From Clostridium magnum DSM 2767 (lineage in GTDB: Bacteria; Bacillota; Clostridia; Clostridiales; Clostridiaceae): DNA of 64,000 nucleotides. The position numbers were made by a program, and so were the translations under genes. Under the pieces are notes generated by a model that had not been told where the DNA came from, ran no database searches, and worked only from the letters and a program-made list of their open reading frames with translations. Positions 26,926 through 37,227 of this stretch are shown one piece after another (within the stretch, counting starts at the first letter, position 1; each line of letters starts with the position of its first letter). The stretch spans positions 620,001 through 684,000 of the forward strand of contig NZ_LWAE01000003.1 of NCBI RefSeq assembly GCF_001623875.1, read 5' to 3'.

Positions 26926-27270
26926 TTAAAACATTACTCCATTAAAGCCCCAGTCGTCAACTTCACTGAAAGTTATATATATACTGTCTTTTGGTATATT
27001 AAGTTCTTTTTCATAAAGGGAAGATATTAAATCAGTCACCTTATTCTTATACTGTTTTTCAGTACTTCCAAATATCTTTACTTCAATGAAAGCAGCCTTT
27101 TCCATTTTCTTTCCTCTAAAATAGATTGTTTTATTATCATCAAAGCTTACCATGAGCCACTGTTCAGATTTTCCTGGAATTACCTCAATAATTTCTCCCA
27201 TTTGACTCTTTAAATTTTCTTCTTCTTGTTCTGAAAGCTTTACTGTTAATCTTGAATTTATATATGGCAT
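26926..27270 (-). CDS. MIF-like tautomerase family protein
   Basis: 114 aa starting MPYINSRLTV, so after Met removal the catalytic-type Pro would be N-terminal. AAIEVKIFGS-like and DWGFNGVMF segments match the MIF/phenylpyruvate tautomerase superfamily, including the C-terminal GFNG loop. Family members act as homotrimeric keto-enol tautomerases; the physiological substrate is unknown. AAAGGAAG lies upstream of the ATG. It is the last of a minus-strand series with a DUF350 protein and pepF. Confidence 0.85.
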   Translation of the reverse strand: MPYINSRLTVKLSEQEEENLKSQMGEIIEVIPGKSEQWLMVSFDDNKTIYFRGKKMEKAAFIEVKIFGSTEKQYKNKVTDLISSLYEKELNIPKDSIYITFSEVDDWGFNGVMF

Positions 27271-27297
27271 AATATACTTCCTTTCTTAATCTCTATT

Positions 27298-27504
27298 CTA
27301 TGCTCCTACAACACTTGACACTATAATAGCTATTCCAATAAGTAAACCTGCAATAACTATGGCAACTGCTGTATTATTTTTCTCTAGCTCTTTATTGAAA
27401 TCTAAAGGTATTATTTTATCAAATATAACATAACCTATAATCATAATAAAAATACCAAGTATTCCAAATAAGGCACTTAATCCTACATTATTTAAAATAG
27501 TCAT
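27298..27504 (-). CDS. DUF350 small membrane protein
   Basis: 68 aa with two membrane helices (residues 8-27 and 45-66), separated by a polar loop DKIIPLDFNKELEKNN. It matches one half of the YjfL/DUF350 repeat. AAGGGGG is 7 nt before ATG 27504. The function is unknown. It lies between pepF and the tautomerase gene on the same strand, with gaps of about 30 nt, suggesting co-transcription. Confidence 0.82.
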   Translation of the reverse strand: MTILNNVGLSALFGILGIFIMIIGYVIFDKIIPLDFNKELEKNNTAVAIVIAGLLIGIAIIVSSVVGA

Positions 27505-27537
27505 CAAAAAACCCCCTTTTTATTAAAAAATGCTATT

Positions 27538-29319
27538 TTATAACTTAATAAATTCCTCTATATCCTCCTCTATAGTTTTTAATGAATTCTTCCAAAACTC
27601 AATATTATGAATATTAATCCCCATAAGTTTAGCTACCTCAGCAATCTTCATCTTACCTGTTACGCTTAAAAGTTTATCATAATCTGCTGAAAAGCTGCTA
27701 CCTCTTTTTAAGTACTCAGAATATAATCCCTTGGCAAATAGTAATCCAAAAGCATACGGAAAATTATAAAAGTTATATGAAGCATCATAATAATGAGGTT
27801 TGCATAACCACATATAGGGATGTAAATACTCTTTATCAAGGCCATCTCCATAGGATTCTATTTGAGCACCAATCATTATATCCTTAAGTTCTTGAGCTGA
27901 TAAGGAACTATTTTCTCTCTTTTGAAAAACCTCACTTTCAAATAAAAACCTACTGTATATATCAACTATCACTTGAGCGCAGTCACTTAATTCAGCCTCT
28001 AAAATCGTAAAAGCTTCTTCTTTTGATGCATTTTTTACTGCTGCTTTTTTTACTATAGTTTCACAAAAGGTAGAAGCAGTTTCTGCAATAGGCATTGGAT
28101 AGTCACTATTTAATATGCTTTCGTCTTTTAAGCATTCTCCGTGATATCCATGCCCCAGTTCATGAGCTAAGGTTACCACATCACTAAATTTTCCACCATA
28201 ATTGAGCATAAATCTACTTTCCCCTAAAGCATGAATATTTTCACAAAAAGCTCCTCCAACCTTTCCTTCTCTAGGCTCTACATCAATCCAATGATTATCA
28301 AAGGCCTTCTTTGCATATTCTGCTAGTTTAGGGCTAAAGGTCTTAAAATTTTCATAAACAAACTTTTTCCCTTGTTCGTATGAAAACTCCATATTTGCAC
28401 TACCTACAGGTGCAAACATATCATAAAAAGGAAGACCATTTTTCTTTCCCAGAAGTTCTCCTTTTTTTCTAAAATATCTTCTGAAACTAGGAAAGCTTTC
28501 TTGCATAGCACCAATCATGGCATTTAAAGTTTCCTCATCCATTCTTGAGTTTAATAGGGTTTCTTCTAGAGGTGATTTGTATCCTCTCATCTTTGCTATT
28601 GTTATAACCTCACCTTTAATGCCATTTAGACATGCAGCTACGGAATCTTCTATCTTTTCATAAGCCTTAAGCTCTGCCTCATAAGCCTTTTTCCTTAAAA
28701 CTTCTTTCTTGTCATAAGCCATATTTCTTATAACTGTAAGTGGCAGCTTTTCAAGTTTTCCATCTAATTCTATATCTACTCTTAGATTAGAGGTAAGCAA
28801 ATCTCTTAGTTTAGACCATGCATTGGAACCAGTATTTTTCATTTTAGCTATAACAGCCTCTTCTTTATCACTTAAATAATACTTACTACTTTCTTTTATT
28901 TCATTTAGAAAAAAACTGTGTTCTTTAAGTAATTCTGAACTCTCTATTTCTGAATTCTCTATTATAGAACTTAAGTTAGAAATTTTACCAATCCAGTTTT
29001 TTATTTTTGCATCTCCTTCTGCAATTCTTGAATCTTTTTCTTCTAGAAGTTCTACGCTATTTAGTGCTTTTTTGTTATTTGTTTCAACGCTTAAGGTTAA
29101 TTGAGAAAATGCAAAAAGCTTACTGAACAAATTCTCTCTATACCTTATATTTTCTATGTATTCTTCTAATTTTCCTAAAAGATTATTATAATCCTTAGTG
29201 ACCTTATCTATCCATATATTAAAATCTTCAATATATGTATCACAAGCTTTTAAATCATTTTTAAAAGCTTCACTTTCAAAGGATTCGTATAATTCCTTTA
29301 AACTCCACTTTAGCTCCAT
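27538..29319 (-). CDS. pepF: Oligoendopeptidase F (M3 family zinc peptidase)
   Basis: 593 aa, the usual length. TAGGAGG stands 7 nt before the ATG. The zinc site HELGHGYHGECL lies near residue 387 and the third ligand region ETASTFCET 25 residues later. Upstream GGAFCENIH and downstream KPHYYDASYNFYNFPYAFG shape the substrate tunnel as in the PepF/M3B group. It degrades peptides of about 7-17 residues in the cytoplasm. The gene fits the peptide-scavenging content of the window. Confidence 0.95.
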   Translation of the reverse strand: MELKWSLKELYESFESEAFKNDLKACDTYIEDFNIWIDKVTKDYNNLLGKLEEYIENIRYRENLFSKLFAFSQLTLSVETNNKKALNSVELLEEKDSRIAEGDAKIKNWIGKISNLSSIIENSEIESSELLKEHSFFLNEIKESSKYYLSDKEEAVIAKMKNTGSNAWSKLRDLLTSNLRVDIELDGKLEKLPLTVIRNMAYDKKEVLRKKAYEAELKAYEKIEDSVAACLNGIKGEVITIAKMRGYKSPLEETLLNSRMDEETLNAMIGAMQESFPSFRRYFRKKGELLGKKNGLPFYDMFAPVGSANMEFSYEQGKKFVYENFKTFSPKLAEYAKKAFDNHWIDVEPREGKVGGAFCENIHALGESRFMLNYGGKFSDVVTLAHELGHGYHGECLKDESILNSDYPMPIAETASTFCETIVKKAAVKNASKEEAFTILEAELSDCAQVIVDIYSRFLFESEVFQKRENSSLSAQELKDIMIGAQIESYGDGLDKEYLHPYMWLCKPHYYDASYNFYNFPYAFGLLFAKGLYSEYLKRGSSFSADYDKLLSVTGKMKIAEVAKLMGINIHNIEFWKNSLKTIEEDIEEFIKL

Positions 29320-29656
29320 AAATTATCCTCCTAAATAATTTTTTATATTTAATGTTATTTCATCATAATATTCTAAATTTATACTACTATTATACGATAA
29401 ATATATAGATTTTAAAGCCTGCTCTGTAACTATTTGAAATTTATTATATAATATCTATAACTTTATTATACTATATCTCTTTTCTAGTTTTCATATATAT
29501 AGTATTATATTATTTAACGTGGAATGATATCTATAATTTATAAAATATAAAAATAGTACAATTTCTATAAGCAAAGGAGTAATTGTTTTTCTAAAATCCA
29601 ATAATACTAACATATAGTTTAAGATTTGAACCTTTAAGATGATAGGAGGATTTTTT

Positions 29657-31369
29657 TTGGTAAAAAGATATCAATTTGAAGAAATAAGATTGTATGCCAT
29701 ATTATCTTTTATATTTATGTCTCTAATATATAGTGGTATATCTTTTTTCTATATTCCTATACATAATTATGAATATAGTCAATTTCCCTTTGTCTTTAAA
29801 AATTTTGTATTTTTCTCCACTTGGAATCTAATAAGATATTATCACTTTAACACAGTAAAATATAAAAATAACTGGGTATTCTTAATATATGGATGTATTG
29901 ATTTATTTACTGTTAGCTTTTATTTTGGTATCCCTACGCTGGACCAAGGAGGAAAAATTGTTATTCTCTTCCTACTAATAATAGCAAGTATTTATAGAGG
30001 AAGAAAAATCGGTCTTACTTTGACATTACTTTGGTTTCCAATGAAAATGGCTTCTGATTTTATATTTATGCGTTTACTAAGAGATCTAGGAAGACCGGAT
30101 TTCCCTAAAATAATGATATCTGAAAATATAATAGATGCACTATATTTTCAAATTATGTTAGTAATACTTGTATTTATAACAGAAGTAATATATAGACAAA
30201 TTTCAGATAAAGAAAAAGAAAATAAACGTTTATTAGATGAAATAGAATATCAATACAAAGAGTTAAATGCTGCACATGATGAGATTGAAGGCAAAAATAA
30301 TAAATTAAAGGATGCTAATAGTAATTTAGAAGCTTTAAACAGCAAACTAGTTCATAGAATTGCTGAACTTTTTACTCTCCAGCAAGTTAGTAAAGCCATA
30401 GGTTCATTATTAAATATTCACGAACTTATGAACTATGTCAATGATATTACTCTAGGTGTTATGGGAGTAAAAGACTCAACCATTATTTTATTTAATGAAA
30501 AAACCTCTGAATTGGAAGTGCATACTACCAATATAACTGATAAAGAAGCTTATGCAACATTGTGCAATAATATTAATTGCCCAGAATTACTAAGTATTCT
30601 AGAAGGTGAAACCGCTATTTTGGATAACAATATAGATTCAAATAGGTTTTGTTTTACTGTGGGAAGAGATATAAAGTCTCTTATATGTGTTCCCATAGTT
30701 TCTAAGTCCAAAAAGTTTGGCTTAATACTAATTGAACAAAATTTTGAAAATGCCTTTGATATTGATAATCTTAAGCTACTTACAGTCATAGCACAACAGG
30801 TTGGAATTGCAATGGAAAATGTAGATTTATATCACAAAATGCATGAATTAGCAGTAAGAGATAACTTGACAGGTGCATACAATAGATTGTATTTTCATGA
30901 GAGACTTCAAGAGGAATTAGTAAATGCTAAAAATGAGTGCTATGAGTTATCTGTAGCTATGTTTGATATTGATCATTTTAAAAAATTCAATGATACCTAT
31001 GGTCACTTGTTTGGAGATAAGGTTTTAAAAACTGTTACAGAAGTTATGGATCAATCTATTCGAAGCAAGGATGTTATAGCTAGATTTGGAGGGGAGGAAT
31101 TCATTATATTATTTCCCTATACATCTTTAGCTAAAGCATATAAAATTGTTGAAAGATTAAGGGAAAAGATTGCAAGTACTAATATTACAGATGGTTCAGT
31201 GTGTGTATCTGTAACAGCCAGTTTTGGAATAGCAAGCTTTCCTCAAAACGCTTCTAATGCAATGGAACTTCTAAAAAAAGCAGACGATGCTTTATATAAA
31301 GCTAAAGACTCTGGAAGAAACTGTGTTAGAACTAGTGATGAATACAATCATCTAAATGAGGAACTATAG
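29657..31369 (+). CDS. Membrane diguanylate cyclase with GAF and GGDEF domains
   Basis: 570 aa from TTG 29657, since AGGAGG is 7 nt before it and overlaps the upstream ATG. Five to six membrane helices fill residues 1-180 (5TM-receptor-like). A coiled coil (residues 185-235) and a GAF domain (235-395) follow, and the C-terminal GGDEF domain has DNLTGAYNRLYF, the active site RFGGEEF and FGIASFP. An intact GGEEF implies c-di-GMP synthesis. The signal sensed is unknown. In 29320-29656 I find no clear element apart from AT-rich promoter-like DNA. Confidence 0.92.
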   Translation: MVKRYQFEEIRLYAILSFIFMSLIYSGISFFYIPIHNYEYSQFPFVFKNFVFFSTWNLIRYYHFNTVKYKNNWVFLIYGCIDLFTVSFYFGIPTLDQGGKIVILFLLIIASIYRGRKIGLTLTLLWFPMKMASDFIFMRLLRDLGRPDFPKIMISENIIDALYFQIMLVILVFITEVIYRQISDKEKENKRLLDEIEYQYKELNAAHDEIEGKNNKLKDANSNLEALNSKLVHRIAELFTLQQVSKAIGSLLNIHELMNYVNDITLGVMGVKDSTIILFNEKTSELEVHTTNITDKEAYATLCNNINCPELLSILEGETAILDNNIDSNRFCFTVGRDIKSLICVPIVSKSKKFGLILIEQNFENAFDIDNLKLLTVIAQQVGIAMENVDLYHKMHELAVRDNLTGAYNRLYFHERLQEELVNAKNECYELSVAMFDIDHFKKFNDTYGHLFGDKVLKTVTEVMDQSIRSKDVIARFGGEEFIILFPYTSLAKAYKIVERLREKIASTNITDGSVCVSVTASFGIASFPQNASNAMELLKKADDALYKAKDSGRNCVRTSDEYNHLNEEL

Positions 31370-31412
31370 TTAACTGATTGCCATGAGGACACCCCTCATG
31401 GCAATCAGTTAA
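31370..31412. terminator. 19-bp perfect hairpin terminator between convergent genes
   Basis: TTAACTGATTGCCATGAGG (31370-31388) is the exact reverse complement of 31394-31412, around a 5-nt loop. It begins right after the cyclase stop codon and ends just before the DMT gene stop, serving both strands. Confidence 0.88.
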
Positions 31413-31415
31413 TTA

Positions 31416-32327
31416 TTATGGAGTTTTTTTGCAAATACTTAGTGGTAATTTGGTAAACCCATTTTCAGATACATATACACCTGTGAGTATTAAAATAGCG
31501 CCTATAATTGTCAGGACATTTATTTTCTCATTTAGAACTATTACCGAAGTCACCATGGTGACAAAGGGTATTAAATATATATAATTACTGGTTCTTACGC
31601 TTCCTAAAATTGACACTGCTTTATTCCAGGTAACATAACACAATGCTGAAGCTATTAATCCTAAAAATATAATGTTAACAATTAGAGTTGCATTTAAAGG
31701 GTTTTCTGGCTTTAGATCTGCTCTAAATAAAATTAACAATGGTATACTGGTGAGTATTCCATAGAAGAAAATCTTTCTAGTTGCTAGTATTGAGTTATAT
31801 CCTTTGTCCACTAGTCTAACTAGAACTGAGTATATAGCCCAAGTTAAGGCCGCTGCTAAAGTCAGCAGGTCTCCCTTAGGATTTAACTTTAATATAAACC
31901 TACCATTAAACATTACTAGAAATATACCTAGAATGGCTATCATAAACCCCCAAAAAAGCTTCCTATTCATTTTTTCGTCTTTAGTAAAATAATTTGCTAA
32001 TATTGCTGTTATAATTGGTGCCGTAGATATTATTAGACCCACATTTGAAGCAATTGTAAATTTTAATGCCATATTCTCCGTTATAAAATATAAAGACACC
32101 CCCGATAATCCTAAGCCTAAAAATAACAGCTCATCTTTAAAGGACTTTATCTTATGAAATTTTGGATAAATTAATATAAGCGCAATGTATGCCATTAGAA
32201 ATCTTATAAACAATATTTCCACTGGCATAAAATCTTTTAAAATGATTTTTGTAGATATAAAGGTAGTGCCCCATACGAGTATTGTAAAGATTGAAATTAT
32301 ATGACCGAATAATTCTCTATTTTTCAT
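31416..32327 (-). CDS. EamA/DMT family transporter
   Basis: 303 aa with ten membrane helices in two EamA repeats. GGAGGTGAC lies 4 nt before the ATG. ILVWGTTFISTKIIL opens repeat 1 and LAAALTWAIYSVLVRLV repeat 2, with FVTMVTSVIVLNEKINVLTIIGAILILTGV at the end, all typical. DMT proteins export or import small metabolites; the substrate cannot be assigned. A second, distinct EamA gene is at 50286-51221. Confidence 0.92.
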   Translation of the reverse strand: MKNRELFGHIISIFTILVWGTTFISTKIILKDFMPVEILFIRFLMAYIALILIYPKFHKIKSFKDELLFLGLGLSGVSLYFITENMALKFTIASNVGLIISTAPIITAILANYFTKDEKMNRKLFWGFMIAILGIFLVMFNGRFILKLNPKGDLLTLAAALTWAIYSVLVRLVDKGYNSILATRKIFFYGILTSIPLLILFRADLKPENPLNATLIVNIIFLGLIASALCYVTWNKAVSILGSVRTSNYIYLIPFVTMVTSVIVLNEKINVLTIIGAILILTGVYVSENGFTKLPLSICKKTP

Positions 32328-32458
32328 TTTGTCACCTCCACTACATTATTATATTTTAACACTTTACCGTAAAATATCAAGCAGCAGCTAGCTCTTACTT
32401 CTATTAGGACATTGTTTATATCAATAATCTACCTCAATAATAATAGTAATTCAAGAAA

Positions 32459-32494
32459 GAAGTTCAGAGAAAGTTCTAAGCTTTATCTGAACCT
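32459..32494. terminator. Hairpin between the PAS-GGDEF and DMT genes
   Basis: AAGTTCAGA-AAAG pairs with CTTT-TCTGAACCT with one mismatch. It lies beyond the original 3' end (32564) of the disrupted cyclase gene on the minus strand. Confidence 0.6.
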
Positions 32495-32563
32495 CTTTAA
32501 GAAATTTAAATTAAACTGTTTAAAGTACCTGTATAATTTTATAATTGTGTATAATTAGGTCTT

Positions 32564-33760
32564 TTATATAGAACTACTATTCTTCTTTCTTTGTTTATCC
32601 TTGTACATATTCTTATCAGCAATAGTAATAAGATGCCTAATAACTCCTATAGAGGTTTCAGAAAATTAGTATCCAATAGAAACTCCTACTTTTAATTCTT
32701 TATTATATTTATTTTGCTGTTCTACTGATGAGCATAATAAATTATATAATCCCTTTACTTTGCTAAGAGATGTGTCTTTGATAATTATTATAAATTCATC
32801 GCCGCCTGTCCTAGCGATAACAGAGTTTTCAGTAAATGTATCTTTCAATATATTAATAGTGTTAACTATTAGCCTATCTCCAAACTCGTGCCCCATAACA
32901 TCGTTAGTTAGCTTTAAGTTATCTAGATCGCAAAATATAATCCCTACTGGAAGATCTTTTTCAGTATCTAAAACATGTATTTCTTTTTCAAGATAGTATT
33001 TATTATAAGCACCAGTTAGTCCATCGTAATAGCTTAGCCTTTCTAGTTTTTCTTCTAATTGTTTTTTATCAGTAATATCCCTACTAAATCCTTCTAATGC
33101 AACCAATACACTATTATCATCATATATAGGAATACAGAAATCATCAAGCCAGACATAGTAACCATCCTTATGCCTATACCTGACAGGCAGAGGTTTAGAA
33201 AAATCTATATTATTAGTAATCTTTCTTATAAGAATATCACAGTCATCAGGGTGCGCTATTTGAAACGGAAGCATTTGATTGATCAAGTGTTCTTCAACAC
33301 TATACCCTAAAATCTCTTCTATAGAAGGACTTAGATATGTAAATTTAAATGTAGGAATCAATTCTGACCTGTAAATAATGTCCTTAGACCTCTCAAACAT
33401 TTGATTTATTGTTTTCTCATGACTATCAAATTTAAAATATGATGAAATGTCAATCAAAGAAAATCTATATCCAACTACCTCATTGTTGTCATTAACTATT
33501 GGAGAACCTGCTAAATCAACTGGAATAACCGTACCATTTTTTGTTATAACAGATACCTTTAAGTTTGCAACAGTGGTATATTTTTCTGGAATCACAGATA
33601 GAATATCTCTGATATTTTTACCAACTAATTCTACTTGAGTATGTCCTAATAGATTAGAACAATTCTTACTAATAAAAGTTATTGATTCCTGATCATCAAT
33701 CTCAATATATACTTCCCTTAAAAAATTAATTAAACTGTCTTTATTTATCTCATAGTGCAT
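32564..33760 (-). pseudogene. PAS-PAS-GGDEF diguanylate cyclase with a premature stop
   Basis: AAAGGAG is 7 nt before ATG 33760. Two PAS domains (residues 15-110 and 130-235, the second ending EGFSRDITDKKQLEEKLERL) precede GGDEF, whose active site is ARTGGDEFIIII. The frame reads KVGVSIGY and then TAA at 32668-32666, inside the last part of the domain. Reading through this one codon continues in frame with FSETSIGVIRHL, then TIADKNMYKDKQRKK, the normal GGDEF end, to a stop at 32564. So 33 C-terminal residues are lost by a single nonsense codon. A 364-aa product could still be made but its fold is doubtful. Confidence 0.85.
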
Positions 33761-33950
33761 TTTGATTCTCCTTTGTAAAGATGTTAAAATATGTTTTTAA
33801 ATATATAATATGAACTGCTCTTCTATTATATATGTATTAACAAATCAATAAATAATATTAAGTTAGTAAAATGAATCTAAATATGGACAAATTAAACATA
33901 TTCACAAAATTATTTAAGGAAAATTTGTTGTAAGATAGTATAAACTAAAA

Positions 33951-35126
33951 TTAACTATTTAGATAATCTATTGCTACTTGAGCATAACTAGCAACTCCTA
34001 TAGGTAATGAATCTTCATCGATTTTAAAATGATTTGAATGGTGAGAATAGCAACAGTCTTTTTCTTCGTTACGGCAACCTAATAGCATTAAGGTACCTGG
34101 TATTTGTTCAAGATAGGCTGAAAAATCCTCTGACCCCATTATTTTTTCAAATTCAGGTATATTTTCTTCACCAATTAATTTACCCACAGAAGCTTTGACT
34201 AATTTAGTTGCTTTTTCATCATTGATTGTAGGTGCACAAATAAACCCATAATTAAAATCGTAATCACAATTATAACCCTTGCAAATACTTTCTATCATAT
34301 TTTTCAACCATTCTGGCATTTTATCTCTAGAATGTGGATTAAATGCTCTATTCATTCCAGTCATTTCTACACTTCCAGGAGTTACATTAAACCGTTCACC
34401 ACCTTTTATTGTACCTATATTTATTACAATAGGAGATCTTGCATCATTTACCCTGCTAACTAAAGTTTGCACACCTTGTATCACAGCTGCAGCACAGGTA
34501 ATAGCGTCGACGCCCTGCCAAGGAGAGGATCCATGACATGATTTTCCTTTTATAGAAAGTTTCCACATATCACCACAAGCCATTAAAGGTCCTGGCTGTA
34601 CAACTGCCTTTCCAACAGGAATATCTGACCAAATATGCATTCCAAAAATGAAGTCTACACTAGGGTTTTTTAAAACTCCTGCTTCTATCATTTTTTTTGC
34701 ACCGGTAGCAGTTTCTTCTGCAGGTTGAAATATGAATTTAACCGTTCCCTTAATGGAATCTCTTATTTCTGACAACATCTTGGCTGCACTAAGCAACATG
34801 GATATATGGCAATCGTGCCCACAACCATGCATAAAACCTGAATTTTCCGAAGAAAATGGAAGACCTGTCTCCTCTGTTACTGAAAGAGCATCTATATCTG
34901 CACGTAAAGCAACTACCTTTCCTTCGGTCCCCCCTCTAAGTATAGCTACTACCCCTGTTTCAATAATATGCTGTACTTCTAATCCCATTTCAAGGAGTTT
35001 TTCACTTATCATTTTAGAAGTTTTAAATTCTTTAAAAGATTCTTCAGGATATCTATGAAACTCCCTTCTAAGTTCTAATACCCAATTTTCTATTTCAATA
35101 GCTTTCTTTAATAAGTCTACGTTCAT
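33951..35126 (-). CDS. M20 family metallo-amidohydrolase, second locus
   Basis: 391 aa, with ATAGGAGG 7 nt before the ATG. M20D motifs are intact: ADIDALSV, HGCGHDCHISMLL, FQPAEE, GMHIW, GKSCHGSSPWQGVDAI, GSEDFSAYL and HHSNHFKIDEDSL. It is a paralogue of the enzyme at 1661-2818 and equally likely to act on N-acyl amino acids. It is divergent from a DUF3311-symporter pair, so import and hydrolysis of one substrate class is a reasonable inference. The same pairing with a transporter occurs at the first locus. Confidence 0.92.
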   Translation of the reverse strand: MNVDLLKKAIEIENWVLELRREFHRYPEESFKEFKTSKMISEKLLEMGLEVQHIIETGVVAILRGGTEGKVVALRADIDALSVTEETGLPFSSENSGFMHGCGHDCHISMLLSAAKMLSEIRDSIKGTVKFIFQPAEETATGAKKMIEAGVLKNPSVDFIFGMHIWSDIPVGKAVVQPGPLMACGDMWKLSIKGKSCHGSSPWQGVDAITCAAAVIQGVQTLVSRVNDARSPIVINIGTIKGGERFNVTPGSVEMTGMNRAFNPHSRDKMPEWLKNMIESICKGYNCDYDFNYGFICAPTINDEKATKLVKASVGKLIGEENIPEFEKIMGSEDFSAYLEQIPGTLMLLGCRNEEKDCCYSHHSNHFKIDEDSLPIGVASYAQVAIDYLNS

Positions 35127-35451
35127 TTTGTATGCCTCCTATGTTGAAATTAAATTGTTCAGTAAAAATTTTTTAACCTTACTTAGATTATATATTATTT
35201 ATTAATCTTTTCAGACTGATATTATAATATTAAAAATAGATTTATTTTTAATATTAATAATTTACAATTTATTACATTTTGAACATATTTATTTATCTTA
35301 ACTTTTCAAATTATTGAAAAAGTACTTAATGCAACGGTTTTAATAATAATTCATAAATTATTTCTAAATCAATGAAATATTTTTATCTTATTTATGAAAA
35401 TTGGAAAAATCACAAAATAATACATAACTTTATAAACCTATATTATTGATA

Positions 35452-35479
35452 TTGACTTATCGAATCATAAGAGTACAAT
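35452..35479 (+). promoter_or_regulatory. Candidate promoter for the DUF3311-symporter pair
   Basis: TTGACT and TACAAT are separated by 16 nt. It would give a leader of about 170 nt. The remaining 35127-35659 gap is extremely AT-rich, and I see no riboswitch in it. Confidence 0.5.
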
Positions 35480-35659
35480 TAACATAAATTGAAATAAATG
35501 GATGAGGACTGTTATTTTGATAGCTCTTTCTTCAATATATTACCTTTTTATACAAAAAATATTTCAAAATATAGATCTATATATTATCTAAAAGTAATGT
35601 TAGCTAATTCAGATATCTGAAACTATATAAAATACTATACAAAATGGTGAGGAAAAATT

Positions 35660-35869
35660 ATGAAGTTTATTAAAATAATTCTATTTATAATACCATTTAT
35701 TTGGTCAGTATTATTAGTACCATTTGTAAACAAAATTGAACCTTTTATATTTGGCTTACCGTTTTTAGCATTCTGGGAGACAATGGGAATACTTATCGCA
35801 TCAATATGCATTGGGCTAACCTACCATATAGACCTTAAGAATGAAGAATTAAATGAAAAACATAAATAA
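35660..35869 (+). CDS. DUF3311 small membrane subunit
   Basis: 69 aa with two membrane helices (residues 4-22 and 40-58), the middle reading GLPFLAFWETMGILIAS. It matches DUF3311, small proteins encoded just ahead of sodium:solute symporters as in the YhdT-PanF arrangement. GTGAGGA precedes the ATG. The symporter gene begins 26 nt later. With that partner now interrupted, this subunit may be idle. Confidence 0.85.
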   Translation: MKFIKIILFIIPFIWSVLLVPFVNKIEPFIFGLPFLAFWETMGILIASICIGLTYHIDLKNEELNEKHK

Positions 35870-35895
35870 TATTATTTATGAAAGGATGATTTAAA

Positions 35896-37227
35896 ATGAC
35901 AAATAGTATACAGGTATTATCAGTAATATTTATTTTTATCATAGGTACAGTAGTGATTGGACTTATCCCTGGAACTAAGGAAAAACTAGACTTAGAGGGA
36001 TGGGCAGTAGGCGGACGTAGTTTTGGAAAATTTTTGAACTGGTTTGTATTAGCAGGAGAAATATATACTTCCTTTGCATTTTTAGGAGCAAGTGGATGGG
36101 CTTATACAAAAGGTTGCCCTACTTTTTATATACTTGCCTATAGTGGACTAGCATTTCTTGTGTCATATTATATTCTACCTGCCATTTCTAAAGAAGGACA
36201 AAATCATAAATTCTTATCTCAAGCAGACTTTCTTGCCTATAAATACAACAGTAAAACCTTAGGAATACTAGTTGCAGTAATTGGTGTACTTTTTGTACTT
36301 CCCTATTTACAACTACAAATTACTGCTTTAGGAATTATTATACAGACTGCTTCATCTGGCATAATAAGCAGGGTCAACGCTATGGTTATTGCATTTGTTT
36401 TAGTAGCCTTATTTGTATATGTAAGCGGTTTAAAAGGTATCGCATCTACTGCAATTATAAAAGATATAGTTATGGCTGTAGCTGTAATGTTATTTGGTAT
36501 TTATTTACCAGCACATTATTTTGGAAGCATTTCTGGTATGTTTACTGCTGTAGCTACTGCAAAACCTAATTATTTAAGTCTGCCAGGTGGAACAAGTACT
36601 ATGGGAGTTCCTTGGTTTATGTCAACAATTCTACTTACATCCTTAGGTTTTTATATGTGGCCACACATTTTTGCTGACAGCTTTAGTGCTAAAGATCCTA
36701 AAGTATTAAAACATAATGCAATTTTTCTACCTCTTTACTCTATATGTTTGATATTCCCAATGCTTGTAGGATTTACTGCTCTTATGGTAATTCCGGTATT
36801 AAAAAATGGAGACATGGCTTTTATGTCACTGGCATTAAAAACATTTCCAGGTTGGGCAGTTGGAATTATTGGTGGAGCTGGTGCTTTAGCTTCAATGGTA
36901 CCTGCTGGCGATTTGTTACTGTCCTCTTCAGTAATGGTTTCTCATAATATTTATAGACAAACCATAGGTAAAGAAGCTAACGATGCTTTCATTAATCGTT
37001 TGTCAAAAATTATGGTTTTAGTACTTACATTTATTTCATTAATTTTAGCAATATATATGCCTAATATGCTTGTTAATTTACTTCTTACTGGTTATTCCGG
37101 GGTTACACAATTTTTCCCAATGGTTGTGCTGTCACTCTTCTGGAAAAAGGTAACTAAGCCAGGTGCTTTTGCAGGTCTTTTAATAGGAGAATTTTTAGTT
37201 TTTTACACCACTTTACAAGAAAATTAA
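35896..37227 (+). pseudogene. Sodium:solute symporter, 5' part, interrupted by an IS4-type element
   Basis: AAAGGATG precedes the ATG. The first 437 residues are SSS family: GWAVGGRSFGKFLNWFVLAG, AFLGASGWAYTKG (sodium and substrate region), LLLSSSVMVSHNIYR and LLTGYSGVTQFFPM. After GEFLVF the frame enters the IS and ends seven codons later. Removing the element and one copy of the 8-bp duplication joins it in frame to 38673-38818. About 50 residues covering the last helix are lost. The truncated form retains most helices but is probably non-functional. Confidence 0.92.
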
